From positions 1 through 54,435 of the forward strand of contig JAILPB010000041.1 in assembly GCA_024690485.1 (NCBI GenBank): a stretch of DNA of 54,435 bases, in the 5' to 3' direction. Origin of the DNA: Butyrivibrio sp. GTDB lineage: Bacteria > Bacillota > Clostridia > Lachnospirales > Lachnospiraceae. The notes under the pieces were generated by a model. That model saw only the letters and a program-made list of their open reading frames with translations. It had not been told where the DNA came from and did no database searches. Positions 1 to 9,972 of the stretch are shown here, piece by piece. The translations under genes and the position numbers were made by a program. The first letter of the stretch is position 1. Each line of letters opens with the position of its first letter.

Positions 1-207
1 AAATTCAAAGAACAGTTCGTGGAGGATTTAAAAGCAAAACTTGAAGAAGGCGGCGAGAAGTACCAGGTAGAGACCAATGAGGTTCAGAAGATGAATGAGA
101 CTTATGAAGCAGTCACGGTTAAGCCTGAGGAATCGATTGTCGGTGTTAACCTTAATCTCACCGAGATCCATGAACGCTACGACAGAGGCATTATGTTTCA
201 AAGCTAA
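1..207 (+). pseudogene. C-terminally truncated DUF5688-like fragment (5' end outside window)
   Basis: The frame is open from base 1 (FKEQFVEDLKAKLEEGGEKYQVETNEVQKMNETYEAVTVKPEESIVGVNLNLTEIHERYDRG), resembles the N-terminal part of DUF5688 proteins, then stops at 207. Confidence 0.4.
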
Positions 208-839
208 AGGATACTGGTAAGAAAGCAGCTATAGGAGTGGCTGCTACTGTTGGCGCAACTGCATTAACTGGTGGACTTGCTTTAGCATTTGCACCTGAAA
301 TCGCGGTGGTGCTCGCAGGTGAAACTGTTGCTGGGTTATACGGAGCAGCTGCTACCAATGCAGCATTAGCGGCAGTTGGCGGTGGAGCTTTGGCGGCAGG
401 AGGACTGGGAATGGCTGGAGGCACTGCAATTCTTACCGGTGGTGGAGCTATACTTGGTTTGGCTGGAGCAGGATCAACGTCGTTGTTTGCTATTATGTCA
501 CAGACCTCAGAGAAGTTCACATTAAATGAGTGTGCAAAGCTCCTGACATTCAGTAAGATGGTAATAGTGGACAAGTACAAGAGGTTAGAATTACTAAATC
601 CGGTTATTACAGGAGTTGAAGATTGTATTACTCAAATCGAATCTGAACTTAGTAGCTTAGGCACTAAGACAAAGGAAGGAAAACAATCAAAAAAACGCAT
701 AAATTCAAGCCTTAAGTATTTGAAAAACTGTGTTAGAGAATTAGATGCGTTGCTTAATCCATCAAATAGAGCTTTTTCTGATAAACTGAAGACTATAGGT
801 GGAAGTGCTAATTTACGTATAGGACAATTGGGAAAATAA
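174..839 (+). CDS. Gly/Ala-rich (glycine-zipper-like) hydrophobic protein with helical C-terminus; start uncertain (frame open from 174, ORF track start GTG 237)
   Basis: ORF with GGGALAAGGLGMAGGTAILTGGGAILGLAGAG segment; coding extends in frame upstream of 237 (YVSKLKDTGKKAAIG). Confidence 0.5.
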   Translation, partial: TLRQRHYVSKLKDTGKKAAIGVAATVGATALTGGLALAFAPEIAVVLAGETVAGLYGAAATNAALAAVGGGALAAGGLGMAGGTAILTGGGAILGLAGAGSTSLFAIMSQTSEKFTLNECAKLLTFSKMVIVDKYKRLELLNPVITGVEDCITQIESELSSLGTKTKEGKQSKKRINSSLKYLKNCVRELDALLNPSNRAFSDKLKTIGGSANLRIGQLGK

Positions 840-846
840 TGAAGAC

Positions 847-879
847 AAATGGGCTGTCAATTGCTGACAGCCCATTTTC
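847..879 (+). terminator. Rho-independent terminator
   Basis: Perfect 13-bp stem AAATGGGCTGTCA/TGACAGCCCATTT, loop ATTGC, just after the stop at 839. Confidence 0.8.
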
Positions 880-1253
880 CATCCTTATCTCTTATTGTTT
901 GTAAAGGCTATTAAATAGACCTTGATATTACCGTGCATATACCTAATGGATGGAGGTGGTATATGGTTGATAATATATCTACGGCGGTGAATGACAGACT
1001 TACTTTTTGTGTTTATCAGCCACATATTGCTTGAGAATGTTTAGCAGGAAGTTTTTCTCCATAGGGCTTAATGCATCAATATATTTTGCTTGATAAAGAA
1101 TAATCTCACTAACACATATACATATGTTTGTGATAAAGCTTCAACATAAATGTTTGTGAGGAAATTTGAACATTTGAACTTCTTTTATTCTTCAATCAAA
1201 AAATAGATGAACAGATGATAAATAATTCTTAATATCATAAGTATCGAATATTA

Positions 1254-1280
1254 ACCCCGGCTTTGGCCGGGGTGTTTTTT
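1254..1280. terminator. Terminator hairpin
   Basis: ACCCCGGC-TTTG-GCCGGGGT followed by GTTTTTT on the + strand; abuts the 3' end of the minus-strand CDS. Confidence 0.75.
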
Positions 1281-1761
1281 AGCCGTTATGGTACTCAAGT
1301 TCTTGTTTATAATATGGATTGTTATGCTCCTTTGCATATATTTCACGCATATCTTCTTCGATACTGTAAAAAAGACCATATTCTCTGAAAAACTCCAATA
1401 CAATACCGCCATAATGGTGTGATAGATTTTCATCAGTAAAGTTATAACGAGCAATGGCCCAAATGGTGCTTCCACATAACCAGCGATTTTCAAGGTTAAG
1501 GTCACTCTCGGATCTTGTGACAAAACCATAATCTTCATGATAAAAGCGTTCTATAAATTTCTGTAATTCCGGTTCTATTTTGACATTATTGTCCATCCAT
1601 TGTTCCAGCTTTCCATAAACATATATGTCTGGAAGTCTGTAAAAGAATCCCATAAAACCACTTACTTTATCGGGCTCTTTAATGCCATATCCTCGTTGGC
1701 AATCTTTATATACCTCTTCATAAGATAATAGTTTTGAATCATCATGATAAATCAGTCTCAT
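1279..1761 (-). CDS. Hypothetical protein
   Basis: 160-aa ORF preceded on the minus strand by AAAAGGAGGTACAG (RBS). Confidence 0.7.
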   Translation of the reverse strand: MRLIYHDDSKLLSYEEVYKDCQRGYGIKEPDKVSGFMGFFYRLPDIYVYGKLEQWMDNNVKIEPELQKFIERFYHEDYGFVTRSESDLNLENRWLCGSTIWAIARYNFTDENLSHHYGGIVLEFFREYGLFYSIEEDMREIYAKEHNNPYYKQELEYHNG

Positions 1762-2235
1762 AATCTGTACCTCCTTTTATAAAAATGCCCATAAAAAGAG
1801 GCCCATCGACTGATGAGCCTTAATTATACATATTAGACCCATCATTCAAGCATTCGCACCTTGCTTTTACAGTAGGTTGCGGAAGGGTCATTGAGCTTGT
1901 CTCTCGCCTTCTCTTTATGGTAATTAGAACATATCAGTTTTTTACAGATAAATCAATTAAGAGACTATAAAAATGCATTGTTTTGGAAATAAAATACCAT
2001 GCTGGTTTTCCTATGATGAAACTTTTTATCTGGGGGAGAGTCATCCTAAAATCCCCAGTAGTCCGAATCCCCAAAACTGACTACGATTTTACTACTTTTC
2101 AGTGTTATAAAATGCCAAGTTCCGCTAAGTTTTGCCATTTTGAATGATTTTATGTACAATGAATTGGTTAAATATCGACCGCGCAAATTAGCGCATTTTA
2201 GCGCATAAGAGAGCATATTCGGAAAGAGAGATTGA

Positions 2236-2826
2236 ATGATAAGAATTTTATTCGTCTGCCACGGCAACATATGCCGTTCCACAATGGCAGAATTTATTAT
2301 GAAAGATATAGTTAGAAAACAGCATATGTCAGAGAAATTTCACATTGAGTCATCAGCGACTCATACTGATGAAATATGGAACGGACAGGGGAGTCCCGTG
2401 TATCCGCCGGCAAAGGCAAAGCTTAGGGAACATGGGATAGGAACCCCTGACAACGAACTTGGTGTTTCTGAAAAGAGAGCACGCCTTACTTCGAGGACGG
2501 ATTACGATAAATTTGATTATATTATCGGAATGGACAGCGCCAACATCAGAGATTTGACGAGGCTCTTTAGCGGCGATCCTGAAAATAAAGTCTATAAGAT
2601 GCTGGAGTTTGCGGATAGAAGTGGTGATGTGGCTGATCCCTGGTATACTGGCAATTTTGACGATACCTGGAATGACTGTTCTGAGGGCTGCCATGGTCTT
2701 TTTAGGAGGATAGTTACTGATCCGAAGTACATCGATGAGCTAAGTGATGACAATTGTTTAAATGCTTATGATGATTACGAAAGTCCTGATCAGGGGCTTA
2801 TTCATGATGATTTTCCAAGAGGTTAA
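2236..2826 (+). CDS. Low-molecular-weight protein tyrosine phosphatase
   Basis: N-terminal P-loop FVCHGNICRSTMAEF and C-terminal DPWY motif. Confidence 0.93.
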   Translation: MIRILFVCHGNICRSTMAEFIMKDIVRKQHMSEKFHIESSATHTDEIWNGQGSPVYPPAKAKLREHGIGTPDNELGVSEKRARLTSRTDYDKFDYIIGMDSANIRDLTRLFSGDPENKVYKMLEFADRSGDVADPWYTGNFDDTWNDCSEGCHGLFRRIVTDPKYIDELSDDNCLNAYDDYESPDQGLIHDDFPRG

Positions 2827-2828
2827 AA

Positions 2829-3503
2829 ATGATACGAGATATTAATCTGGATGAGATTTCAGATGGAAAACTATATGAAGCAGGGGATATGGCAAAACTT
2901 GGAGTCGATGATTGCAAGGGATGCCATGCTTGCTGCTGCGGTATGGGGGACACGATAACGCTGGATCCTTATGATGTGTACAGACTTGAAAAAGGTCTTG
3001 GGAAAAGCTTTGAGGAGCTGCTTTCTGAGAATCTTGAGCTAAGAGTGGCAGATGGGATTATTTTGCCATGCCTTGCAATGAAAAAGTCCGAAAACGCAGA
3101 TATAGGCACAGAATCTGAGGGCTGTACTTTCCTGGATGCTAACGGAAGATGCAGTATTCATCAGCATCGTCCGGGAATATGCAGACTTTTTCCTTTGGGA
3201 AGGATATTTGAAGATGGTACCCATAGATACTTCCTTCAGGTAAATGAGTGCCGTAAAGAGAGAAATACCAAAATAAAGATTAAGAAATGGATTGATACAG
3301 CAAATTTTCAGAAGTATGAAGATTATATCGATAAATGGCATTACTTCCTAAAAGAGTTCACTGAAAGAGCACCTCAAATGGATACAGCAGAGCTCAAGGC
3401 TCTGAATATGAAAATATTACAGGCTTTTTATATAGAATCATACGATACGGAAGCCGATTTTTACGGGCAGTTTGAATCAAGAATGGAAAATTTCACGGGA
3501 TAA
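2829..3503 (+). CDS. YkgJ family cysteine cluster protein
   Basis: CKGCHACCCGMGDTITLDPYD and CSIHQHRPGICRLFPLG cysteine clusters. Confidence 0.88.
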   Translation: MIRDINLDEISDGKLYEAGDMAKLGVDDCKGCHACCCGMGDTITLDPYDVYRLEKGLGKSFEELLSENLELRVADGIILPCLAMKKSENADIGTESEGCTFLDANGRCSIHQHRPGICRLFPLGRIFEDGTHRYFLQVNECRKERNTKIKIKKWIDTANFQKYEDYIDKWHYFLKEFTERAPQMDTAELKALNMKILQAFYIESYDTEADFYGQFESRMENFTG

Positions 3504-3665
3504 AATATATATAGGAATAATTATTTACATAGAATATTTTTTTCTCTAAAATAAAAATATAAATAAATGATAAACAATACATTTTTGACTTTTAGAAGGA
3601 TAATACAGGTTGTATAATTAAGGTGATTTATAGTATAAGGCGTAATTTACTTGCAGGGGGAATAT

Positions 3666-4034
3666 ATGAGAAAACGAGTTCTTATTGCTGATGATACAAC
3701 TTTTTTCAGAGAGATGCTTAGAGATATCCTGAAAAAAGGCGACTACGAGATTGTAGGTGAAGCAACAACTGGTGATCAGGCTGTGAAAATGTATGAGGAG
3801 TTTAAGCCTGACCTTTTGATCCTTGATATAAACATGCCTGTTATGAATGGTATAGATGCGCTGACCGAAATTATGGACAAGCATCCTGATGCCAATATTA
3901 TCATGTGCTCAGATCAGAAACAGGAGCCAATGATTGTTATTGCTCTTAAGCGCGGTGCGAAGGATTTTGTCATCAAGCCGTTTTTGTCTACAGACGTATA
4001 TCACGCATTAGATAAAGTATTTGGAAAGGAATAA
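3666..4034 (+). CDS. CheY-like single-domain response regulator
   Basis: RVLIADDTTFFREML...DLLILDINMPVMNG...KPF receiver motifs; start corrected to ATG 3666 behind CAGGGGGA. Confidence 0.92.
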   Translation: MRKRVLIADDTTFFREMLRDILKKGDYEIVGEATTGDQAVKMYEEFKPDLLILDINMPVMNGIDALTEIMDKHPDANIIMCSDQKQEPMIVIALKRGAKDFVIKPFLSTDVYHALDKVFGKE

Positions 4035-4078
4035 TTGAGCCAAAGGTTCAGAAAATATAGATTTGGCGGTAGTTTCAT

Positions 4079-4115
4079 CCTCCTTGTCGGGTGGTCCTGA
4101 TAAGGAGGTTTGTTG
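4079..4115 (+). terminator. Terminator hairpin
   Basis: CCTCCTTGTC/GATAAGGAGG stem followed by TTTGTTGT. Confidence 0.65.
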
Positions 4116-4177
4116 TAAGTACTTAAGTTTCAAAGGGCGTTGTAGTATACATGATCACAATGGAAAGGAGATTGGCT

Positions 4178-4741
4178 ATGGCAGACAACAAGTGGAGATG
4201 TAGGGCAGAGGATCTGAAGGGAACTCAGACAGAGAAAAATCTTCAGGAAGCTTTTGCAGGAGAATCAATGGCAAGAAATAAGTACACATTCTTTGCTTCA
4301 AAGGCTAAGAAGGATGGATATGTACAGATTTCCAACATATTTGCTGAGACCGCAGCAAACGAAAAAGAGCATGCAGAGATATGGTACAAGATACTTACAG
4401 GTATCGGTTCTACCATAGAAAATCTTCAGGTGGCTGCTGATGGAGAAGGCTATGAGTGGAAAGAAATGTATCCATCATTCGCCAAGACTGCGAGAGAGGA
4501 AGGCTTTGACGAGATAGCAGAGCTCTTTGAGGGCGTCGCAGCTATTGAGAAGGAACATGAGGAGCGCTATAAGAAGCTTCTTAAGAATATAGAGGATAAG
4601 ATTGTTTTCTCCAGAGACGGAGATGCTGTATGGCAGTGCGGAAACTGCGGCCATATCGTTATAGGTCCCACAGCTCCGAAAGTTTGCCCTGTTTGTAATC
4701 ATCCACAGGCTTATTTTGAGCTTAAAAAGGAGAACTACTAA
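4178..4741 (+). CDS. Rubrerythrin
   Basis: Ferritin-like EXXH helices plus C-terminal rubredoxin CxxC (CGNCGHIV...[12 protein letters not shown]); start ATG 4178 behind AAAGGAG. Confidence 0.95.
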   Translation: MADNKWRCRAEDLKGTQTEKNLQEAFAGESMARNKYTFFASKAKKDGYVQISNIFAETAANEKEHAEIWYKILTGIGSTIENLQVAADGEGYEWKEMYPSFAKTAREEGFDEIAELFEGVAAIEKEHEERYKKLLKNIEDKIVFSRDGDAVWQCGNCGHIVIGPTAPKVCPVCNHPQAYFELKKENY

Positions 4742-4831
4742 TTAGATAGAAACCATTAATCCGGTTATCATGCCGGTTTTGGCGGACAGAAGATTCTGGC
4801 TGCGTTTAATATAATCAAGGAGGTTTAGACT

Positions 4832-5206
4832 ATGAAGTTCTACAAGTGTGAGCATTGCGGTAACATCGTAACTAAGCTTAAAGATTCAGGTGCACCTATT
4901 TCATGTTGCGGCGAAAACATGAAAGAGCTGGTTCCCGGCACATCCGATGGCGCTTTGGAAAAACATGTGCCTGCAGTTACTGTTGACGGCAGCAAAGTAA
5001 CTGTTGTGGTTGGTGAAGTAGAGCATCCCATGCTTCCCGAACATTTCATCCAGTGGATATGCCTTGAGACAGATAAGGGCTGCATGTTTAAGAATCTCAA
5101 TCCCGGAGAAAAGCCCTGCGCTGAATTCGTTCTGGCAGCAGGCGAGAAGGCAGTTGCAGCTTATGAGTACTGCAATCTTCATGGCTTATGGAAGAAGGAT
5201 ATCTAA
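4832..5206 (+). CDS. Desulfoferrodoxin / superoxide reductase
   Basis: MKFYKCEHCGNIV ... EKHVPAV ... EHPMLPEHFIQWI ... EYCNLHGLWK. Confidence 0.95.
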   Translation: MKFYKCEHCGNIVTKLKDSGAPISCCGENMKELVPGTSDGALEKHVPAVTVDGSKVTVVVGEVEHPMLPEHFIQWICLETDKGCMFKNLNPGEKPCAEFVLAAGEKAVAAYEYCNLHGLWKKDI

Positions 5207-5284
5207 AGAAAACTATTTAGACCTATTCGGAACCCGCATTTTTGCGGGTTCCATTAAATTACAGACGTAAACAGGAGACAGGAA

Positions 5285-5785
5285 ATGGAATTTACTACCC
5301 TATGTTACCTTGAAAAAGACGGAAAATATCTGATGCTTCACAGAACAAAGAAGGAGAATGATGTAAATAAGGATAAGTGGATCGCCCCGGGTGGACATAT
5401 TGAGGACGGGGAAAGCCCCGAGGAGTGCGCCATCAGAGAAGTCCTTGAGGAAACAGGATATAGGGTAAAAAGTCTTAAATTCAGAGGCCTTGTGACCTTC
5501 TATTCCGAAGCCACAGTAGATAGTGATTCTTTAACAGATTATATGTGTCTTTTTACCAGCGATGATTTTGATGGAGAGGAGATTGTCTGTAACGAGGGAG
5601 AGCTTTCCTGGGTTGATAAGAACTCATTAAGAGATCTTAATTTGTGGAAAGGTGACCTGATTTTTCTGGATCTCATACGGGATCCCCAGAGGCCATTCTT
5701 CTCACTAAAGCTTACCTATCACAGGGATGAGCTCATAAGAGCGGTGCTTGATGGAAACGATATTAAAATAAATCAAGAAAAGTGA
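5285..5785 (+). CDS. NUDIX hydrolase (8-oxo-dGTP diphosphatase-like)
   Basis: Nudix box GGHIEDGESPEECAIREVLEETGY. Confidence 0.92.
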   Translation: MEFTTLCYLEKDGKYLMLHRTKKENDVNKDKWIAPGGHIEDGESPEECAIREVLEETGYRVKSLKFRGLVTFYSEATVDSDSLTDYMCLFTSDDFDGEEIVCNEGELSWVDKNSLRDLNLWKGDLIFLDLIRDPQRPFFSLKLTYHRDELIRAVLDGNDIKINQEK

Positions 5786-5825
5786 TTAAATATGTCACTA
5801 TAAAAAAGAGATATAAGTGTTAAAA

Positions 5826-5866
5826 TAAAATTCATCAAAATTGTTTGATGAATTTTATTTTTGCAT
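5826..5866 (+). terminator. Rho-independent terminator
   Basis: AAAATTCATCAAA-ATTG-TTTGATGAATTTT followed by ATTTTT. Confidence 0.8.
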
Positions 5867-5937
5867 TAATTTAGCCGATATATAAGGGGAGTAATCTTTT
5901 TGAATTGACAGAAAATAGCCTTTAAGGAGGAGATTAT

Positions 5938-7932
5938 ATGAAAAACTTTGAAAAATACAAGAAACAGTATTATATGCCGCCTACACCTACATATGAGTGG
6001 GTTAAGAAGGATTATATCGATCATCCGCCCATCTGGTGCAGCGTGGACCTTAGAGATGGAAACCAGGCCCTTATTGAACCCATGAGTCTTGATGAGAAGC
6101 TTGAGTTTTTCACTATGCTTGTTGAGCTTGGATTCAAAGAGATTGAGATCGGATTCCCTGCTGCTTCTGAGACAGAATTCGAGTTTGCACGTACCCTTAT
6201 CGACAAAAACATGATCCCTGACGACGTGACCGTTCAGGTACTGACTCAGGCCAGAGAACACATCATCAAGAGAACTTTCGAGGCCGTTAAGGGCGCTCCG
6301 AAGGCTATAATTCATCTGTACAATTCAACATCTGTTGCTCAGCGTGAGCAGGTTTTCAAGAAAAACAAGGAAGACGTTAAGCAGATAGCAGTTGAGGGTG
6401 CAAAACTTCTTGATAAACTGGCAAAGGAGACATCCGGGAACTTTTCATTCGAGTATTCTCCTGAGAGTTTCCCGGGAACAGAGGTGGACTATGCGGTTGA
6501 AGTCTGCAACGCTGTTCTTGATGTGTGGAAGCCTACAAAGGATAACAAGGTTATCATCAACATTCCCACAACTGTTGAGATTGCAATGCCTCATGTATTT
6601 GCAACTCAGGTCGAGTATATTCACCACAACTTAAAATACAGAGATGCCGTTACATTGTCTCTTCATCCCCACAACGACAGAGGCTCAGGTATAAGTGATG
6701 CTGAGCTTGGCTGTCTTGCAGGTGCTGACAGAATTGAGGGTACACTTTTTGGAAACGGTGAGAGAACCGGTAACGTAGACATTGTTACTTTGGCTATCAA
6801 TATGTATTCCCACGGCGTTGATCCAAAGCTTGATTTCAGTAATATCAACAAGATCGGTGAGGCTTACGAGAGACTTACCAGAATGCGCATATTTGAGAGA
6901 CAGCCTTACGCAGGACAGCTGGTGTTCACTGCTTTTTCAGGATCTCATCAGGATGCTATCAGCAAGGGCTTCTCCTGGCATGAAGCAGGAAAAGACAATG
7001 GAATCTGGTCTGTGCCTTATCTTCCCATCGATCCCAAGGATCTGGGCAGAGAGTACGACGGAGATGTTATCAGAATCAACTCCCAGTCAGGTAAAGGTGG
7101 CGTAAGCTACATCTTGAAGACAAATTATGGTATGATGGTACCGAAAGAGATGCAGACTGATGTAAGCTACACCATCAAGGATGTATCTGACAGGGAGCAT
7201 GCTGAACTTGCTCCCGGCCGTATTTACCAGATATTTGAGGATAAATATGTTCACAATGAGTCAGTATTTAAAGTAGCTGACGTTCATTTCAAGCAGGTAA
7301 ACGGAATACTTGCCCAGGTTACTGTTTCTCACGGCGGAAAAGAAAATGTGGTTGAGGCAAACGGTAATGGTCGTCTTGATGCGGTAAGTAATGCATTTAA
7401 GCAGTACTTTGGAATAAGCTACGAGCTCTCTGTTTACGAGGAGCACGCACTTAGCCGCGGTTCATCATCAAAGGCATGTACTTATGTAGGCATTACCTGT
7501 GACGGCAAGAAGTACTGGGGAGTTGGAATCGATGAGGATATCATCAGATCCTCCATAAATGCCCTTACTGTGGCTGTTAACCAGCTTGATGCAGTAAAAG
7601 CAAGTACAGATGCCAAAGATGAACGAATTAGTGCTATACTTAATTACATCCAGGAAAATTATTTAACGGTTACGCTTGATGATCTTTCCAAAGAGTTTTA
7701 TCTTTCGAAGCCATATTTGTCCAAGTATATTAAGGAAAAGTCCGGAGTTACTTTCGGAGAAAACGTTAAAAAGATAAGGCTTAAGAAGGCAAGCATTCTT
7801 CTTAAGAACGGCAACATGAAGGTAGAGAGAGTGGCAGAGGCTGCAGGCTATCAGAATGTTGAGCATTTTAACAGACTTTTCAAGAAAAAATACGGTATGA
7901 CACCGGTACAGTATCGCAGCAGCAGCCGCTGA
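5938..7932 (+). CDS. leuA: 2-isopropylmalate synthase (LeuA) with C-terminal AraC-type HTH domain
   Basis: DRE-TIM motif [14 protein letters not shown], HxHNDRG, LeuA allosteric dimer domain, then AraC HTH (~7621-7929: [24 protein letters not shown]...[29 protein letters not shown]). Confidence 0.95.
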   Translation: MKNFEKYKKQYYMPPTPTYEWVKKDYIDHPPIWCSVDLRDGNQALIEPMSLDEKLEFFTMLVELGFKEIEIGFPAASETEFEFARTLIDKNMIPDDVTVQVLTQAREHIIKRTFEAVKGAPKAIIHLYNSTSVAQREQVFKKNKEDVKQIAVEGAKLLDKLAKETSGNFSFEYSPESFPGTEVDYAVEVCNAVLDVWKPTKDNKVIINIPTTVEIAMPHVFATQVEYIHHNLKYRDAVTLSLHPHNDRGSGISDAELGCLAGADRIEGTLFGNGERTGNVDIVTLAINMYSHGVDPKLDFSNINKIGEAYERLTRMRIFERQPYAGQLVFTAFSGSHQDAISKGFSWHEAGKDNGIWSVPYLPIDPKDLGREYDGDVIRINSQSGKGGVSYILKTNYGMMVPKEMQTDVSYTIKDVSDREHAELAPGRIYQIFEDKYVHNESVFKVADVHFKQVNGILAQVTVSHGGKENVVEANGNGRLDAVSNAFKQYFGISYELSVYEEHALSRGSSSKACTYVGITCDGKKYWGVGIDEDIIRSSINALTVAVNQLDAVKASTDAKDERISAILNYIQENYLTVTLDDLSKEFYLSKPYLSKYIKEKSGVTFGENVKKIRLKKASILLKNGNMKVERVAEAAGYQNVEHFNRLFKKKYGMTPVQYRSSSR

Positions 7933-7976
7933 TAATCTGGACCTGGAAATAATTGTTTTTATAAGGGGAGGAAAAA

Positions 7977-8423
7977 ATGAACTACGAAGAAATCGTCGCA
8001 AAAGTAAAGGATGCAGCTAAAAATGTTGATGTAAGCAATGTGCAGGAGCATGCTGCATATCAGTTCAATATCACCGGTGAGGGTGAAGGAGCTTTCTACA
8101 TCGAGATCAATGATGGAAAGATGGATGTTCAGCCTTACGAGTACTTTGATCGTGATATTCTTGTTTTCACATCTGCTTCAGATCTTGTGGATATCCTTGA
8201 GGGCAAGACTGATTTCGTAAATGCTTATCTTACAGGCAAAATCAGCGCTGAGGGTGACCTTAGAAAGGCTGATCTGTTAAAGGGCATCGGAGCTGTTAAG
8301 AAGGAGGCTGCAAAGAAAGCACCGGCTAAGAAGGCACCGGCAAAGAAAGAGGCAAGTAGTAAAACAACAGCAAAAAAGACAACAGCAAAAAAAGCACCGG
8401 CTAAAAAGACTGTAAAAAAGTAA
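7977..8423 (+). CDS. SCP2 sterol-binding-domain protein with Lys/Ala/Pro-rich tail
   Basis: GEGEGAFYIEINDGKMDVQP...DLVDILEGKTDFVNAYLTGKISAEGDL SCP2-like core, then KKAPAKKAPAKKEASSKTTAKKTTAKKAPAKKTVKK. Confidence 0.82.
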   Translation: MNYEEIVAKVKDAAKNVDVSNVQEHAAYQFNITGEGEGAFYIEINDGKMDVQPYEYFDRDILVFTSASDLVDILEGKTDFVNAYLTGKISAEGDLRKADLLKGIGAVKKEAAKKAPAKKAPAKKEASSKTTAKKTTAKKAPAKKTVKK

Positions 8424-8439
8424 TTCGGTGATATTCACT

Positions 8440-8471
8440 CAGGCTGCTGCATTTTGTAGCAGCCTGTTTTT
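8440..8471 (+). terminator. Rho-independent terminator
   Basis: AGGCTGCTGC-ATTTT-GTAGCAGCCT followed by GTTTTTCG. Confidence 0.88.
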
Positions 8472-8534
8472 CGTTTTGGTAAGCGTAGCAATATCAAAAC
8501 ATCATTATTTTTATTTATTGAGGTAGGAACACAT

Positions 8535-9947
8535 ATGGCAAGTAACAAAAAAGTTGACGTACTGATTATCGGAGCAGGCCCGGGAGGAATTTTCTGTGCC
8601 TATGAGCTCATTGAAAAAAGACCTGATCTTAAGGTTATGATAATCGAAAAGGGAAGATCTATTGAGAAGAGACAGTGCCCCAAGAGAACCACAGGTAAGT
8701 GCATGGGCTGTAAGCCCTGCTCAATAACCACAGGTTTTGCGGGAGCTGGAGCCTTTTCTGATGGAAAGTTATCCCTTTCTCCTGATGTAGGAGGTACTTT
8801 GCCTGATATTTTAGGATATGATGAGGCAACAGCTCTGATAAAAGAGTCTGATGACATCTATCTTAAGTTTGGCGCTGATACCAGCGTTTATGGTGTCAAC
8901 AAGGAAGAAGAAATAAGAGAGATAAGAAGAAAGGCTATTAATGCCAACCTTAAGCTGGTTGAGTGTCCCATAAGACACCTTGGAACAGAAGAGGGATATA
9001 AGATCTATAAGAAGCTCCAGGAGCACCTTGCAGACAAGGGAGTAGAGCTTATGTTCAACACAATGGTTGATGAGATCATTGTGGATAACGCAGCAGCAAC
9101 AGGTGTTAAGATCCACGGCGGTGAGATAATCGAGGCAGATGAGATCGTATCTGCTGTAGGCAGAGAAGGCGCTGACTGGTTCAGAGCTCAGTGCGAAGAG
9201 ATCGGCATCGAGACAAAGCCCGGAACAGTAGACGTTGGTGTCAGAGTTGAAGTAAGAGATGAGGTAATGCAGAGCCTTAACGAGAACCTTTACGAGGCTA
9301 AGCTTATTTATCATACCCCCACTTTTGATGATAAAGTTCGTACATTCTGTACCAATCCTTCAGGTGAAGTTGCTACAGAGTACTATGAAGGCGGCCTTGC
9401 AGTAGTTAACGGTCATGCATACAAGAGCAAGGAATACAAGACAAACAACACTAATTTTGCGCTTCTTGTTTCAAAGAACTTTACAAAGCCCTTTAAAACA
9501 CCTATAGAATATGGTAAAAAGATAGCAGAGCTTGCAAACATGCTTTGTGATGGCAAGATTCTTGTTCAGACCTACGGCGATTTCAAGCGCGGAAGAAGAA
9601 CAAATGAGGAGAGACTTGCAAGAAACAACCTTATCCCTACACTTAAGGATGCGGTACCCGGTGACCTTTCACTTGTATTCCCTCACAGAATCATGGTGGA
9701 TCTCGATGAAATGATCCAGGCACTTGATAAGGTAACTCCCGGAATTGCTTCAGAGGAGACACTTCTTTATGGTGTTGAGGTTAAGTTCTACTCCAACAAG
9801 GTTATTGTAAATACTGATTTTGAGACAAGCATCAAGAACCTTAGAGCAATCGGAGACGGAGCAGGCATAACCAGAGGACTGCAGCAGGCAAGCGCTAACG
9901 GTCTTAAGGTTGCAAGAAGCATCCTTTCCAAGATTGAAAACAAGTAA
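8535..9947 (+). CDS. NAD(P)/FAD-dependent oxidoreductase
   Basis: VLIIGAGPGGIFCAYEL dinucleotide-binding motif; C-terminal AIGDGAGITRGLQQASANGL. Confidence 0.9.
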   Translation: MASNKKVDVLIIGAGPGGIFCAYELIEKRPDLKVMIIEKGRSIEKRQCPKRTTGKCMGCKPCSITTGFAGAGAFSDGKLSLSPDVGGTLPDILGYDEATALIKESDDIYLKFGADTSVYGVNKEEEIREIRRKAINANLKLVECPIRHLGTEEGYKIYKKLQEHLADKGVELMFNTMVDEIIVDNAAATGVKIHGGEIIEADEIVSAVGREGADWFRAQCEEIGIETKPGTVDVGVRVEVRDEVMQSLNENLYEAKLIYHTPTFDDKVRTFCTNPSGEVATEYYEGGLAVVNGHAYKSKEYKTNNTNFALLVSKNFTKPFKTPIEYGKKIAELANMLCDGKILVQTYGDFKRGRRTNEERLARNNLIPTLKDAVPGDLSLVFPHRIMVDLDEMIQALDKVTPGIASEETLLYGVEVKFYSNKVIVNTDFETSIKNLRAIGDGAGITRGLQQASANGLKVARSILSKIENK

Positions 9948-9972
9948 TGTCCAAAAGATATCGAAAGTGAAT

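Noticed and set aside
191-580. 129-aa minus-strand ORF rich in Ala/Pro/Val
   Set aside because: Mirror of the Gly/Ala-rich + strand coding region; composition artefact.
1251-1538. 95-aa minus-strand ORF overlapping 1279-1761
   Set aside because: Alternate frame within the better-supported 160-aa ORF, and it runs through the terminator.
1790-1930. Possible tRNA or remnant structure near AGGCCCATCGACTGATGAGCCT
   Set aside because: A simple imperfect hairpin; no T-loop, anticodon or acceptor geometry.
8811-9314. 167-aa minus-strand ORF
   Set aside because: Fully antisense to the FAD oxidoreductase; no recognisable domain or RBS.
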